A DNA stretch of 21,745 nt from Irineochytrium annulatum (taxonomy: Eukaryota; Chytridiomycota; Chytridiomycetes; Chytridiales; Chytridiaceae): NCBI GenBank assembly GCA_027600665.1, contig JADGJL010000421.1, positions 1 to 21,745 of the forward strand. Reading direction: 5' to 3'. This document shows, in pieces, positions 1 to 12,867 of the stretch (positions within the stretch are counted from its first letter, which is position 1; every line of letters starts with the position of its first letter). The translations under genes were made by a program, and so were the position numbers. The notes below the pieces were generated by a model, which was not told where the DNA came from, ran no database searches, and was given only the letters and a program-made list of their open reading frames with translations.

Positions 1-33
1 CCCCCTCCCCGTGACTCCCCTCGCCAGCCAGCC

Positions 34-780
34 ATGGTGGACATCCCCGCCGACGCCGCCACGTACTACGAAGGTCTGTGATCGCGTGATCACGCGACCG
101 ATCGCAGTTTTGGCGTCTAACTTGATCTCCTCTTTCTGCAGACGTGCGAAACGATGGTACGCCGACCAACTGGATGCTCTTGGAGGTGTGTTTGATCGGT
201 GATGTTTATGATCCAATATTTGTGTCTGACTTTTGGTTTGCATGAAATTGCCAGTATGCCGATGAGAAGAAGGACATCCTCAAGGTTGCAGGATCAGGGT
301 CCGGGGGTCTCTCCGAGCTCGTGGAGTCGCTGAAAGAGGTTTTGGCTTCCAACTTTTTACGGGGGCCGTGGCCGTTAGTCCTGACAGCGATTATGTGTAG
401 GATCAAGCCGCATTTGGGTTTTTAAGGATGGTGGTTGGTAACGATGAGCTCTCGCAGCGGGCGAAGTTCGTGTTCATCACGTATTGCGGCAGCGGCGTCA
501 AGGTATGCCATGCAATAGTTCTTAATGTTCTAAAGTGTCGTAATGCTCGAAAGGTTATGAGGAAAGCAAAGCTTTCGGTACACATTGCCGATGTGAAGCG
601 CGTGCTGAAGAGTTTTGCGGTGGAGGTCTCCGCCAGCTCGAAGGACGAGCTCCAGGAGAAGGACATCAAAGCTTTGTTGCGAAAGGTGAAGTCATTTTTT
701 TTGTCTACTCAGTTTTTAATTACTCTATGTGCTCCAATTAGGCCATGGGAGCAAACTACGACAGCCAGGCTTCTTCTTGA
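34..780 (+). CDS. COTL1: Coactosin-like actin-binding protein (ADF-homology fold)
   Basis: Six exons (34-73, 142-185, 255-338, 401-502, 554-685, 742-780) joined by GT-AG introns of 51-69 nt give a 146-aa protein, close to the usual coactosin length of about 140. Visible family features are the N-terminal 'VRNDGTPTNW' block, 'GFLRMVVGNDELSQRAKFVFITY' in the centre, the 'LKSFAVEVSAS' helix and the ending 'GANYDSQ', which matches the C-terminus typical of coactosins. The family binds F-actin and is cytosolic. The start is the first ATG in frame, 34 bases from the window edge, so the promoter lies outside. Its 3' end faces the Miro gene with 224 nt between the stop codons. The splice model is inferred, but every junction restores frame and motif. 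Family assignment is strong; the vertebrate-style symbol is only a label. Confidence 0.92.
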
Positions 781-1004
781 AAGACACTCTATCTCGTTGA
801 TTAAATCTGCACGAAACATACCAAAACACAATGACTTCTCGCAACAACAAGGAAATAACAAATGCGTGCCAATTATTGGCCAAGAAATGATATGGTATTG
901 TGCGCCATTTGCGCAGCCAGCTCGAGCGAAAACTTCGCAAAAGGCATTGGCTTAAATGCAAGGTTAACAATGGAATAATGGCGTAAGAATAATTCTATAG
1001 GTCG
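781..1004. other. Convergent 3' intergenic region
   Basis: This 224-nt AT-rich stretch separates the stop codons of coactosin (+) and Miro (-). It must hold both 3' UTRs. I see no canonical AATAAA on the coactosin side and no further gene. Open frames crossing it are extensions of neighbouring frames or antisense noise. Confidence 0.6.
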
Positions 1005-3359
<2,355 letters not shown>

Positions 3360-3517
3360 TCCCAATGATTATGTGGTATGATCGCGCTCCGTAGCTGTCA
3401 ATGAGCGTGTAGTGGGCTTAGAAGCCGAAGTGAAGTTCGATGTCAAGGTGGTGGGGAGTTTCGACTTTTGACAGCGAGAGGTTCAGATTAAACCAGATCT
3501 GACATTGATTGACCTCG
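3360..3517. promoter_or_regulatory. Shared divergent promoter of Miro and CDC25
   Basis: Only 158 nt separate the two start codons, so both transcripts must initiate from this interval or overlap. There is no TATA box. CTGTCAA at 3395-3401 and its exact reverse complement TTGACAG at 3468-3474 lie in inverted orientation, with another TGTCAA at 3441-3446. This is compatible with a symmetric factor-binding arrangement, but the motif is short and its role is inferred. Confidence 0.4.
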
Positions 3518-4783
3518 ATGAACGGGGACCCGACCGCGGTGGTAGCCTCCGCGCCTTCCGTCGTGAAGCGCCCGTTCACGAAGACGAAGACCGTCGCCCG
3601 CCTCGAGACCGTAGGCTCCGTCGTCCGCGATTCATTGTATGTCCGGAACACCTCCCTGCCACTCATCTTCTTTCTCCTCCAGACAGGCGCCCGGCTCCGT
3701 CGGGATGCGCCTGCCCGCTCCCACGTCGTTTCCGACGCGGACCCAGTCGAGCCAGCCGTCGCTCAGCCACTGGAACGCTCGGAAGGCCGGCGGGGTTGTT
3801 GGGATCGCCGGCGGCGGCGCGATCCTGCCGCACGCCGAGCTGGGTGTGGTGGGCGCGAACTCGACTTCTACCTGCAGGCTGTCGACAACGGTGCGTGCCG
3901 GACGAGATGCGTATCTGATGAAGAAGAAGGCCGGACGGGACGCAGTACGAAGGACGGCGGCGCCGACGGGAATGTCACTACGCGGTCCGCTTCGCGGAAC
4001 CTGTCAGCCATCGCTACTTGGTGAAGTTACAACGGCGACGAGCGGCGGGGCAGCGGCGGGCCATTCGGTAATAGGTGTCGAAATGTGCCCGGAGCCACTC
4101 ATTCCTAGTGTGTGCGCCGGGGCCATGCCGTTCTCGACAAATGCCGGAGATGCTTTAAAGAGGATTTCGACGAAGACGGTACAGAAGTCAGGTTCAACCG
4201 CGTTCGCTGATTTACGGTAGCTGTGTGAACTCATACATGGTCGATACAATGATGTGTACGACCAAATCGTTGTCGTCGACTGCCGATATGTAAGTCATTT
4301 CACGCTTGAGAGGCGAGACTTGACCGTGTTGAAAGCCGTACGAGTTTAATGGAGGCCATATAAATGGCGCAACAAACATTCACTCGACCGCAGACCTTCA
4401 GACGTTGTTCTACCCGGAAAGTCAATGCCGCTGGAATCTGCAAGGGCGCGTTATCATCGTCTTCCACTGCGAATTCTCTGCTCAGCGGGCTCCGCGCATG
4501 TGAGTTTCGATTTATGCATGCGGTTCTAACAACTTGTAGGGCCCTCCATTTGAGAAATCACGATAGAAATACAAACATAGAGCGATACCCCGAGCTTGAC
4601 TATCCGGAGATTTACGTGCTGACGGGTGGCTATAAAGACTTTTACCAAGACTTTCCGTCGGCGTGTAACGGGAGCTACATAGAGATGAACCACGAGCTGT
4701 ACAAAGACGAGCTTCGGAAGTACCTAACCGTGAGCAAGACGGAATTTAAGCGCTGCTATTCGGCGGGATTTTTGCGAACCTAG
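3518..4783 (+). CDS. CDC25: CDC25 dual-specificity phosphatase
   Basis: Five exons (3518-3636, 3683-4178, 4221-4289, 4345-4499, 4540-4783) encode 360 aa. Residues 1 to about 195 form a poorly conserved, Ser/Thr/Arg-rich N-terminal region, as is usual for regulatory halves of CDC25. The catalytic rhodanese-like domain starts at 'ISTKTLCELI' (about 200), followed by 'VVVDCRY' and 'GGHINGA'. The signature loop HCEFSAQR (269-276) carries catalytic Cys270 and Arg276. 'YPEIYVLTGGYKDF' follows at 301-314. The family removes inhibitory phosphates from the CDK ATP-loop Thr/Tyr to trigger mitosis. The protein ends soon after the domain ('GFLRT'), with a short tail. Introns are 46, 42, 55 and 40 nt. Splice sites in the catalytic half are fixed by motif continuity; the first intron and the ATG choice are less certain because the N-terminus has no recognisable homology. 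Confidence 0.9.
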
Positions 4784-4941
4784 CTTTCCATACCGATTTT
4801 GGTGGCCACATATATGGATCCTATTTGGCACCCTGTTTATATGCCGATCTTTTGTCACCTATTTATAGATCTTTCTTGGCTTCCTTTTTTGTTAATTACT
4901 ACACAACACAAGACGAAATGCGATCAATTGCATTCTATTTA

Positions 4942-6644
4942 TCAACTTTCTTCAACTTGCAGAGTAATCAACCCCACACTGTCTGCCATCTTCAGCATCT
5001 CTTCCGCAGACTCCTTTAGCTCCGCAAGGACCCCATTAATCTCATCGACATCTTGTGTCAGAATCGCCTCTACCATACCAAAAATGCAAATATAATAAGA
5101 AACGCCTTTTACACTCGCGAAATGACTTACTCTGGAACGAGGCGGGGAACGTCGCAAAGACCTCCGCCCTCTTCTTGTCCTCCTCCGTCGACTCCTCCGT
5201 CACTGGGAGCGCGTAGGTCCCATCCTCCTGCAAAGCCGCCGCTACCCGCGCCTCCGCTTGCCTCTTCTCCTCGTCCTCCTTCTCCTTTTCCTGCTTCTTC
5301 AGCTCCTTGACCCGGTTCGATATCCGGAGGTACGTGTCGGCGACATCCTTCATGAACACCTCCCGAGCCGAGTGCTGGGGGTTCTTGAGCCTTATCACCA
5401 TCAGTCAATATCCAGCTCCCACGAACGATCTCACCTCATAAAGAAGAGCATGATGCCATCCTTCCCAAGCACGTGACAATACTGCAGCATCAGCGACTGG
5501 TGGACACATTGCTTCGCGCGCCCAGGCTCGCCCGACATCTCGAGGTTAAACGCCTGCGCCAGGATCTCGTCCGAGTATTTGGGGACGGCAAGTTCCGGAT
5601 GTTGGCCGAGAAAGCTGTAGCTCTCCTCCACCCCAGACAGCCGCGAAAACCTCTCAGCGTGCGGATTGGTGATGTACCTTTCGGTCTCGTCATCCTCCGC
5701 CTCAATCGCCGTTTCTGCCGTAGCGGTTGACCCTTCCGTCTTCTTCTACAGAATTCGTTAGACATCGTTTAACAAATCACAATACCCCAGATGGGTCGTG
5801 AATCGTCACCAACTCCTTCTCAGGCTTCTCTTCCTTCGTAACCGGCTTCGAGACCACCTTCAACAATGTCAATTCAGCCCCTCGAAGAAAGGTCTCACCG
5901 TCTTGCTAAAGCCCTCCCTTATGGTCTCCGTCGTGATCTTCGAATTCATCTCTTCCTCCTCCTTCGCGACCTCCTTCTCCACCTCCTTCGTCCTCTTATT
6001 CAGACTAGCCACGACCTCAGTCATCATCCTCACAACCTGCGCCCCCGGCAACCCCGCGGTCGCCGTCGCGGCCGTCAGCTCCCCCAACGCCTTCGCCACA
6101 TCCTTCAGCTGCACCCGCTTCATGAAGAATGGATCGGGCGTCGGCGGGGGCCACCGCGAGTCACGGTCCGTATGCGCCTGCACCATCACGTCGTGCGCTA
6201 GCTTGTCGTCCCACTCGGTCAGGCTGCTCACCAAAGGACCTGTGACGTCCGCGATTTTGGCGCCAGTCTTTAAAGTATCCATGGCGGTGCTGAAGGCCGA
6301 GATGACACGGGCGTTGCATTCGTTCTCGAGCTTCAGGGCGCCGATCTTGTCCCGCCTGTCGCGACGTCGGCGGTGGAGATCCGACTGCTTCCATCGAACC
6401 TGTTCAAAAGCCGCATTAATAATGCTCGGGTGCTCGCGAAGGGATAGATGCTCGCCATGGACGCCTTATCGACATTGGGACTGAAAACGCATGCATCAGA
6501 GACCGCGCTTTCAGGGACCGAGGACTCACTGGCATTCAAAGTCCTCGTCGTCCGACAGCTCGAGCTTATCCCATTTCGAGTAGCTGAATCCTGGAGAAGG
6601 TCAGCGAGAGGGGGAACGACGGGTGTTGGCTAACCTTGCGGCAT
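4942..6644 (-). CDS. CDC37: Hsp90 co-chaperone Cdc37
   Basis: Eight exons (6635-6644, 6530-6590, 6456-6480, 5899-6399, 5786-5857, 5435-5745, 5131-5390, 4942-5069) give 455 aa. The N-terminus reads MPQG, then 'YSKWDKLELSDDED', with Ser16 in the conserved CK2 site. 'HPNVDKASMVRWKQ' and a charged coiled coil follow. The middle part has 'AERFSRL' and the Hsp90-binding helical stretch around 'FNLEMSGEPGRAKQCVHQ' and 'LMLQYCHVLGKDG'; a Lys/Glu-rich coil and a short C-terminal helical domain close it. Cdc37 delivers protein kinases to Hsp90 in the cytosol. The first exon has only ten coding bases, and the third intron (6400-6455) uses a GC donor. The other introns are GT-AG, 40-61 nt. The total is exactly in frame. 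It converges on CDC25 with 158 nt between stops. Confidence 0.93.
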
Positions 6645-7157
6645 TTTGGTAATCCCGTCTTTTTTTCCTTCCAACAGCTTCTTAAGGAACACCTTGCATC
6701 ATACCAATGAGAACCTTGGCTCTCAGGCGGTTCTGTGTAAATGACTGATGAGGAAACCAATACTATAAAAAACCACCGCCGTATTTTAACGGACAAACCT
6801 CGCGCTTTGTCAACTTCCACACTTCCCGCGGCGTGCGAAGGATGCGCTTATGCGCTTACAATTGTTTGGTTTGCGGTATGGCAGAGTGGAGGTGTTCCAC
6901 AACCGGGAGTCTAACCGAGCGTGCTAACGGCGGAGAGGGGTGGCCATCGTTGATTTATCCAATGGTGATTACTAAAGATGGAAACCTAAGTAGAAAGCAG
7001 AAGCCCCAGCAATGCAATTTGCAATCTATTGTAACTTGGTATCTACAGAGCATACAGATGTACAATATGAACGCAATCCAAGTGCAGCGTAGTTCAAAAT
7101 GAAGGACCTAACAGGACAGTGCCACCCCCGCCCCCACAACATGTTTTCCCAACCACA
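6645..7157. other. Intergenic: CDC37 promoter and KIF6 3' UTR
   Basis: This 513-nt AT-richer stretch lies between two minus-strand genes. It must contain the 5' region of CDC37 and the 3' end of KIF6. A plus-strand 89-codon open frame (6833-7102) shows no recognisable motif and I do not treat it as a gene. No convincing tRNA, repeat or polyadenylation signal was found. Confidence 0.5.
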
Positions 7158-10100
7158 TCATGGCCGCGTCGACCCTTGATTCATAAGCCTGCCAACAAAC
7201 CCATTCCCTCCTGTGAGCCGCGCCATCGCGGCGTTCGCCGCCATGTTCGCCTCCGCCGTGGCCTGCAAAGGCCCTTGCGCCGTCCCGCCCATCTTTAAGA
7301 TCCCGTCCCGGGCCCGGCGGAAAGCCTCAAAGTCTTCCAAGACGTTCGGCTGCTGTGGCTGCTGGTGAAGGGGTTGCCGCGGCTCCCCGATCACCGGGGG
7401 CGGCAGGGGCGACCGGTAGCCTCCCATGGCGGCGAGAGGGCTGGCCCGGCCGCGCACGGAGGGCGGGAACGGCAAGGGCGACGTCGACTGGCCATACTTC
7501 TGAAGGGCGTTGATGGACAGATCGGCGATGGGGTCAGGATATTGTTGTTGCTGCTGCAGTTGTTGTTGAGGGGGGTTAAAGGGAGCATGAAGATCGGGGA
7601 CTAGGGTCGACATGGAGGAGGATGTGGAGGAGGTGAGCGTGTGGATAGGATTATTGGGGACGTAAGGTGATGGCGTGTTGGTGAAGGAGGTCGACCGGTG
7701 TGAAGTCGGGTTATAGGAAGGCGAACTAAAAGCTTTTACAGGGTTTTGCTTTCCAGACGTCGTTAGTAACTCCGGGTTTGCAGCTTGCGCATTTGATAAT
7801 GAGCTCGACGATCGTTGAACCTCCTAACAAAACAAGTAACGCTTGAGGCTAAAAAAAAAAAATTCGACATCAGTCTTACCGCCAAACGTGGCCCTGTAGG
7901 GTTTCCACTGACATGCTGAATAGCCGTCACGCTTGCCGGATTCCCAAACATCGACATGTCGCCTACTGAATTCGCCCCACTGCCCGTCTCCTCAGCGGGT
8001 GCCGCCTCGAGCTCGCCGGCGAGATGAACGGTGACAAACCAGTGCTCAAAGTCCCTCGTGAGCCGGAGCCTGGCTTGTTCGAGGAGGTGCTGCAGATGTT
8101 CGACCTCAATTTTGCATTCCTTCAGGCGCTGGTACGCCTCCCGAAACTTCGAATGGTGATCAGCTAACTGGACGCGAATCTCCTCCCGTTTTTTTAACCC
8201 GGCAAGGTCCATTTCGTCAGCCTCGTTAAAAAGTTGCTTGAAGTGCGCTAGAGACCCGTTAGAAGAATAAGTGAAGCCTTAACAAACCCATCGCTTTCCG
8301 GTGCTTGCTCGCCTCCTCGCCGAGCGCTTTCGCTTGAGCGTACTTCTCTTTCAAGACAGATTTTTGGTCTTCGATACGTCCACCGAAGTGATAGTCCGCA
8401 ACGAAGATCTTGAAAGCCTCCCCCTTCTCTTTTGAATAGCGTGGCTGGCTAGCGCTTAAGTCCGTTGCCGGCGGCGGTTTCGCCTGTTGAACAGACTTCT
8501 TCGACGGTGCTAGAAATGCCAGGAGTGTCAAAACAAAAAAAACTTTACACAAATTAAAGCAACAAAGTGCATAATCAACTTACCGGCTGCTACATCCAAG
8601 AAGAGATTTGGCTGAGAGGTGCTGCTTAAAGTCGAGGACCTCGGGAACGTCGCGTCTGTTCCACTGACCGACTGATACCCAACAACGTTCGCATAAAAAA
8701 AGTAACAACCAACAGACACAAACCTTCCGCTCCATCGGGTTGTCCCCTAATTGCTGCTTGTACTGGTTTATCAAGGCGATTAGGATATCTTTCCGTAAAG
8801 AACAAAAGTAATTAAACACTTTGATTGATGCAGTTGATCAAGGCAAAGGCACTTACTGATCTCATTGTCCCGATTAGCAAGCAAAACCTTTAAACGCTTC
8901 ACATCCGCGGACGGCGGCCCACCCGACTCCGACTGCATCTCCGGCCCAGCAGTGTCGCGCTTCCCCCCGCCAGACGTCCAGCCTCCGGCCAAGATGTACT
9001 GCTTCATGATCCGGAACGCCTCGTTGATCTTCCGGAAGTCAGAAAACACCAGCGCGGCGTCGGGCGAGTGGTCGGCGATGTAGTCATCAACGGCCTGTTT
9101 GATTCTGACAGGTACGAAGGTCGTCAGCTGTGAACTTCGCGCAACCATATACAACACAGACCTCTCCTTCTCATATCCCGGCAGGTCCTCATCCCCGTTC
9201 GCGCCCTCTCCTCGAGCGATGGCCAATTCTGCCTTGAGCCTCGCAATCTCTCGCCGGAGCTTCGCGATCAAAAGCTTCGGGTCGACCTCCTCGTTCACAC
9301 GGGCCATATTGGAGATGAGCGCCACGCGCTGGGCGAATCGGCAGGTCGAGATGGATTCCTGTACGCATCCTTACCTCAGCACCTCTACAACGCAAAGACG
9401 ATCCGCAAGCAAATCTCGCACTCACATCAATCAGCTCATCCTCCGGCGCAACAGTCGCTATCATGGTCGTCATGCAATTCCCACCCAACGAGTCCCTCAG
9501 CACAGACGTCATCATCGAGTTCCTATACGGCACGTGCGACCTTTTCCCCTGCCCCTTCTCGTACAGCGCCACGATGACCTGTTCGAGATAATGCAGGCTC
9601 AGGTTAATGTAGCTGGCCTCGGTGAAAAGTTTCCCCTGGATGCCCGTACGGGACGTCCGCTCGGACCCGGCCAGGTCGACAAGGTGGAGCTTCGAGCGGC
9701 GGACACGGTCACCCCCCTCGGCCCGCGAGGTGATGGTGATGATGAAGATGCAATGGGAGCGGGAGGAGGCAGGGTTTGATGGCGTCTCCGCAATCATCCG
9801 GTTCGTATCGCCAACGAAGAGCTGGTTTAAAGCTTCTTCCTCGTTCACGGCGGGGACCGTCGAGAGGTTTTGCAAATGGATTGTCGAGTCCGAGTCCTCC
9901 ATCAGGCGGACTTTGCTGCGAATCGAGCTGCGTCAGCCCCGACTGGCAAACCGACGGAAACAACAAAGAACGAAAGAAAGGAGTAGTACAACGGCTAAAA
10001 GACACCCACGGAAGATCCTCAAGCTTCTTAGCGTCCCGCGAACTGTCCAGCAGGTCGTAGCCGTTCTCATTGTAAATCTCAAGGTAGGAAATGGCGACGT

Positions 10101-10832
10101 CAAATTGAAAGCCGGCCCTCTGCAGAGTCAACAGTTTGAGCAGCGGTTCCCCCGCATGATACATCACTCAGAAAAACGAACCTTCTTTCCTTCCTGAAAG
10201 ATGAATTGGAGGGCCCGAGGGATTAGACCCCGATCGGCATATCGCTCCGCCCCACCCGTGATCGTGAACGTCTTCCCTGAACCGGTCTATCCATGGCAAA
10301 AAAAAAAAAATGCGCATCAGCGGTCGCCTCGTAGAGGAGCCAAAAAACGGCTCTCTCGCACCTGCCCATAAGCAAAGATGGTCCCGTTGTATCCATCCAA
10401 AACGCTCAAGATCACATCCTTGGCCACGTAGTCGAACACCTCCTCCTGCGTGCTCTTCTGGTCAAATACCCGGTGGAAGCGATAGTCGTACGACTCCTTC
10501 TGGTTGTTGATCAAGCCCGCGGCCTCGTCCTTAGGAACCTGGAATCCGATCCGCGACGGCTCCTTCTCCGCGGACTCGGCATCTCTACTGGCGCTAGTCT
10601 CCGGGTTCACGCAGTGGACCCTCCCTGGCGTGGCCTTCAGCTTCGAGTTTGGCCGGGGTGGGCGCACGCGGACGAAGATCCGGACGTTGGACTGGGTCGC
10701 CTGGGTGGCGGCGGGGCCGGAGGACGGGAGAGGAGTAGAGGATGTGGATGAGGCTTGCGGAGAGCCCTCCTCGTTGTCGACCGTCCCCATCGGGACAACT
10801 CGTTGTTTCGATTTCAAGCCCAGCGGCTCCAT
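7158..10832 (-). CDS. KIF6: Kinesin-9 family motor, KIF6-like
   Basis: Eleven exons (10362-10832, 10182-10286, 10010-10119, 9426-9915, 9162-9358, 8857-9104, 8724-8788, 8584-8671, 8288-8509, 7880-8247, 7158-7823) encode 1009 aa. The N-terminal motor has GQTGSGKT at 156-163, switch I NPASSRSH at 276-283, switch II DLAGSE at 309-314 and the kinesin-9 block 'PYRNSMMTSVLRDSLGGN' at 358-375. 'STCRFAQRVALI' ends the head near 407, and an 'NEEVDPKLLIAKL' coil follows. The tail keeps the kinesin-9 'RDNEINIL' and 'EKYAQAKALGE' segments and ends in a Gln/Pro-rich, low-complexity region. KIF6/KIF9 proteins are axonemal, so the gene points to a flagellated organism. The start is the first ATG, 62 nt after the RlmN stop. 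Introns are GT-AG, 40-94 nt; the 57-nt intron 9105-9161 is in frame and less certain. Confidence 0.93.
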
Positions 10833-10894
10833 CACAAACCATTTATTGCCACTCTCGAGCCCGCTAAAGCTTTCGTTATCAGTCCCGCCTGAAC

Positions 10895-12862
10895 CTAAGT
10901 CGATCCTCCTATACGTGCCCGTCCTCCTTCACCGGAAGCTCTTGCGACCGCAACTTTGGCCTTAAACACCTCCGACGATCTCAGCTGTCCGCACGCCGCC
11001 ATCACGTCCGAACCCCTCGTGTGCCTGACCTTGCACACGAACCCGCCGTCCATCAGCACTTTTTGAAACGCTGTCACAACCTCCGGCGTCGACCTCTCGT
11101 ATCCGCTGCCCGGCCACGCATTAAATGGGATCAAATTAAATCGTACTGGCGAGCCCCTCCATGTCCTCAGCAGCTCCCTCGCCATCGCCGGGTCGTCATT
11201 TACCCCTCGCAGCATGCAGTACTCAATCGTCACGCGCCGCCGCTGCGGGGACCCCGCCACGGTGTTCCCGTACTCCAGAACCGCCTTTACGAGTTCCGCG
11301 ATGGGGTACTGCTTGTTCAAAGGGACGAGCACGTCGCGGAGCTCGTCGGTGGCGGCGTGAAGCGACAGGGCGAGCGAGACACCGAGTTCGCGACCGACGC
11401 GGGGGATCATGGGCGCGACGCCCGATGTCGATAGCGTAACGCGGCGCGGGGAGAAACCCATTTCGCGGGTGAAGGTGCGGAGGGCTGAAAAGACGTTTCT
11501 AGCGTTCAGTAAGGGCTCGCCCTGACCCATGAGGACGACGTTAGTCAGGCGGCGTGGTGTTGCGGCGTTAAGGGGGAAGTCGCCGGCCTCGCGGAGGCCC
11601 AGGAGGAGCTGGGCGAGGATCTCGCCCGCGGTGAGGTTGCGCATGAGCTTCTGAGTCCCGGTGTGGCAGAAGGTGCAGGTGAGGGAGCATCCCACCTGGC
11701 TTGAAATGCAGAGAGTCGAGGTCTTCCCGGACGACTCCGCGGGCCCGAGGTCATGTTCGTCCTCATCTAAAGTTTCGCCTCTAAGGGAGGGAATGAGCAC
11801 GGTCTCGACCGAATCGCCGTCGAAGTAGTTCAGCAAGAATTTCGTTGTCCCGTCCTGCGCGACTAGCTTCGACTTGACCCGCCCGAGGCCGAGCTCGAAG
11901 GTCGACCGCAGCATCCCCCGGTCGCTTTTCGGCAGCACGGTCATGTCGTCGAACGTCGTGAGGCCTGTCTTGTAGATTCCCTCCCATAGCTGAGTTAGGC
12001 GATAAGACGTCTCAAATTTGCCTTCAAGGACGGACTTTAGCTTCGCTTTCGGCAGGCCCAGAAGTACGGGCCGCCCGTCTCTTGTCGTTGGAATTCTTGA
12101 GGGCTCCTCCAGCTCTGGTGGCGACGGGGCGGCTTCTTTCACAGTCAGTTGGCCCCGCTTGGTAAGTGTTGCATCACCCGGCTTAAGATTAGCATGAGCG
12201 CTCGAACCCTCCGTCTCCCGCTGGTGTGCAGGCCGGGGTTCGTCCCACATCCTTGCCTTCCTGGACCATAACTCGATTTCCCAAGGCTTCCTTCGTGCGC
12301 CACGCGGCGTCACCTGCCTGGTATCACGTACATTGCTCGTGTCCCTCAATCCCTTTCCCGGATATCCCTCATTCCGCTTGTCCGCTAGCTTTAAGGCTGC
12401 CGTCGCGCTCTGTCCCATCGACTCACTAGTCCAGCGATTTCTCGACTGCCCTGCACATCCCTTTTCATCAAAGCCCCCCTTCTCCGCCAACCTCTCCGCC
12501 TTCTGTTCGCTCAGCAGCGCCTTGACCCACTCTGGCTTCTGTTTCGACTTCCTCGCGCCTTTACAAAGCCACTCCTCCGAGCCATCGTCGTTCTTAAACA
12601 CCCGGCGACCCCGCCTCGGCGGGTGGCGTCCACGGCTCGCGACCTCCTGCGGGTTCTTCGGCGGCATTGGCACGGGCGGATTCCGATTTTGGCGCCGGGC
12701 GTTCAAGGCCGGGTTCGAAGCGGCAGCGACGTAAAAGCGCTTAAAAGGTATGACTGCCGAGCGTAACTTCACACCGGCGATCATCGTTGGCAGCATTGGC
12801 CTGGGAGAAAACATGCTGGTGGCTTGAGCGACGAAGCTGCCAAGCCACTTGAAGAATCTCAT
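10895..12862 (-). CDS. rlmN: RlmN-family radical-SAM rRNA adenine methyltransferase, N-terminally extended
   Basis: A single uninterrupted exon encodes 655 aa. Residues 1 to about 260 form an unusual basic, low-complexity extension whose first 50 residues (Arg/Lys, Ala, Ser, Phe and few acidics) look like a mitochondrial presequence. The remaining ~395 residues are RlmN-like: TLCISSQVGC with Cys385, the radical-SAM cluster motif CSLTCTFC (Cys392, 396, 399), RNLTAGEI, GQGEPLLN, and 'RHTRGSDVMAACGQL' with Cys624. Cys385 and Cys624 correspond to the two catalytic cysteines of bacterial RlmN. The family methylates C2 of an adenine in large-subunit rRNA (and tRNA in bacteria). Mitochondrial or plastid rRNA is the likely substrate here, by inference. 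It is intronless although all its neighbours are intron-rich. A LINE A-tail lies 5 nt upstream of this ATG, so a downstream start such as Met17 or Met23 is possible. Confidence 0.92.
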   Translation of the reverse strand: MRFFKWLGSFVAQATSMFSPRPMLPTMIAGVKLRSAVIPFKRFYVAAASNPALNARRQNRNPPVPMPPKNPQEVASRGRHPPRRGRRVFKNDDGSEEWLCKGARKSKQKPEWVKALLSEQKAERLAEKGGFDEKGCAGQSRNRWTSESMGQSATAALKLADKRNEGYPGKGLRDTSNVRDTRQVTPRGARRKPWEIELWSRKARMWDEPRPAHQRETEGSSAHANLKPGDATLTKRGQLTVKEAAPSPPELEEPSRIPTTRDGRPVLLGLPKAKLKSVLEGKFETSYRLTQLWEGIYKTGLTTFDDMTVLPKSDRGMLRSTFELGLGRVKSKLVAQDGTTKFLLNYFDGDSVETVLIPSLRGETLDEDEHDLGPAESSGKTSTLCISSQVGCSLTCTFCHTGTQKLMRNLTAGEILAQLLLGLREAGDFPLNAATPRRLTNVVLMGQGEPLLNARNVFSALRTFTREMGFSPRRVTLSTSGVAPMIPRVGRELGVSLALSLHAATDELRDVLVPLNKQYPIAELVKAVLEYGNTVAGSPQRRRVTIEYCMLRGVNDDPAMARELLRTWRGSPVRFNLIPFNAWPGSGYERSTPEVVTAFQKVLMDGGFVCKVRHTRGSDVMAACGQLRSSEVFKAKVAVARASGEGGRARIGGST

Positions 12863-12867
12863 TCCAG

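Noticed and set aside
5127..6394. Several Arg/Gly-rich frames overlapping CDC37 and plus-strand frames at 5258-6484
   Set aside because: They are antisense or off-frame shadows of GC-rich CDC37 exons and contain no independent motif.
6870..6960. tRNA-like stretch beginning GGTATGGCAGAGTGGAGG between CDC37 and KIF6
   Set aside because: The D-arm-like start is suggestive of a Leu/Ser tRNA, but no matching acceptor stem, anticodon arm and T-arm can be folded from what follows.
10300..10312. T13 run near 10300 considered as another retroelement tail
   Set aside because: It lies inside the first KIF6 intron (10287-10361), and the flanking exons join perfectly at the GQTGSGKT motif; it is simple intronic sequence.
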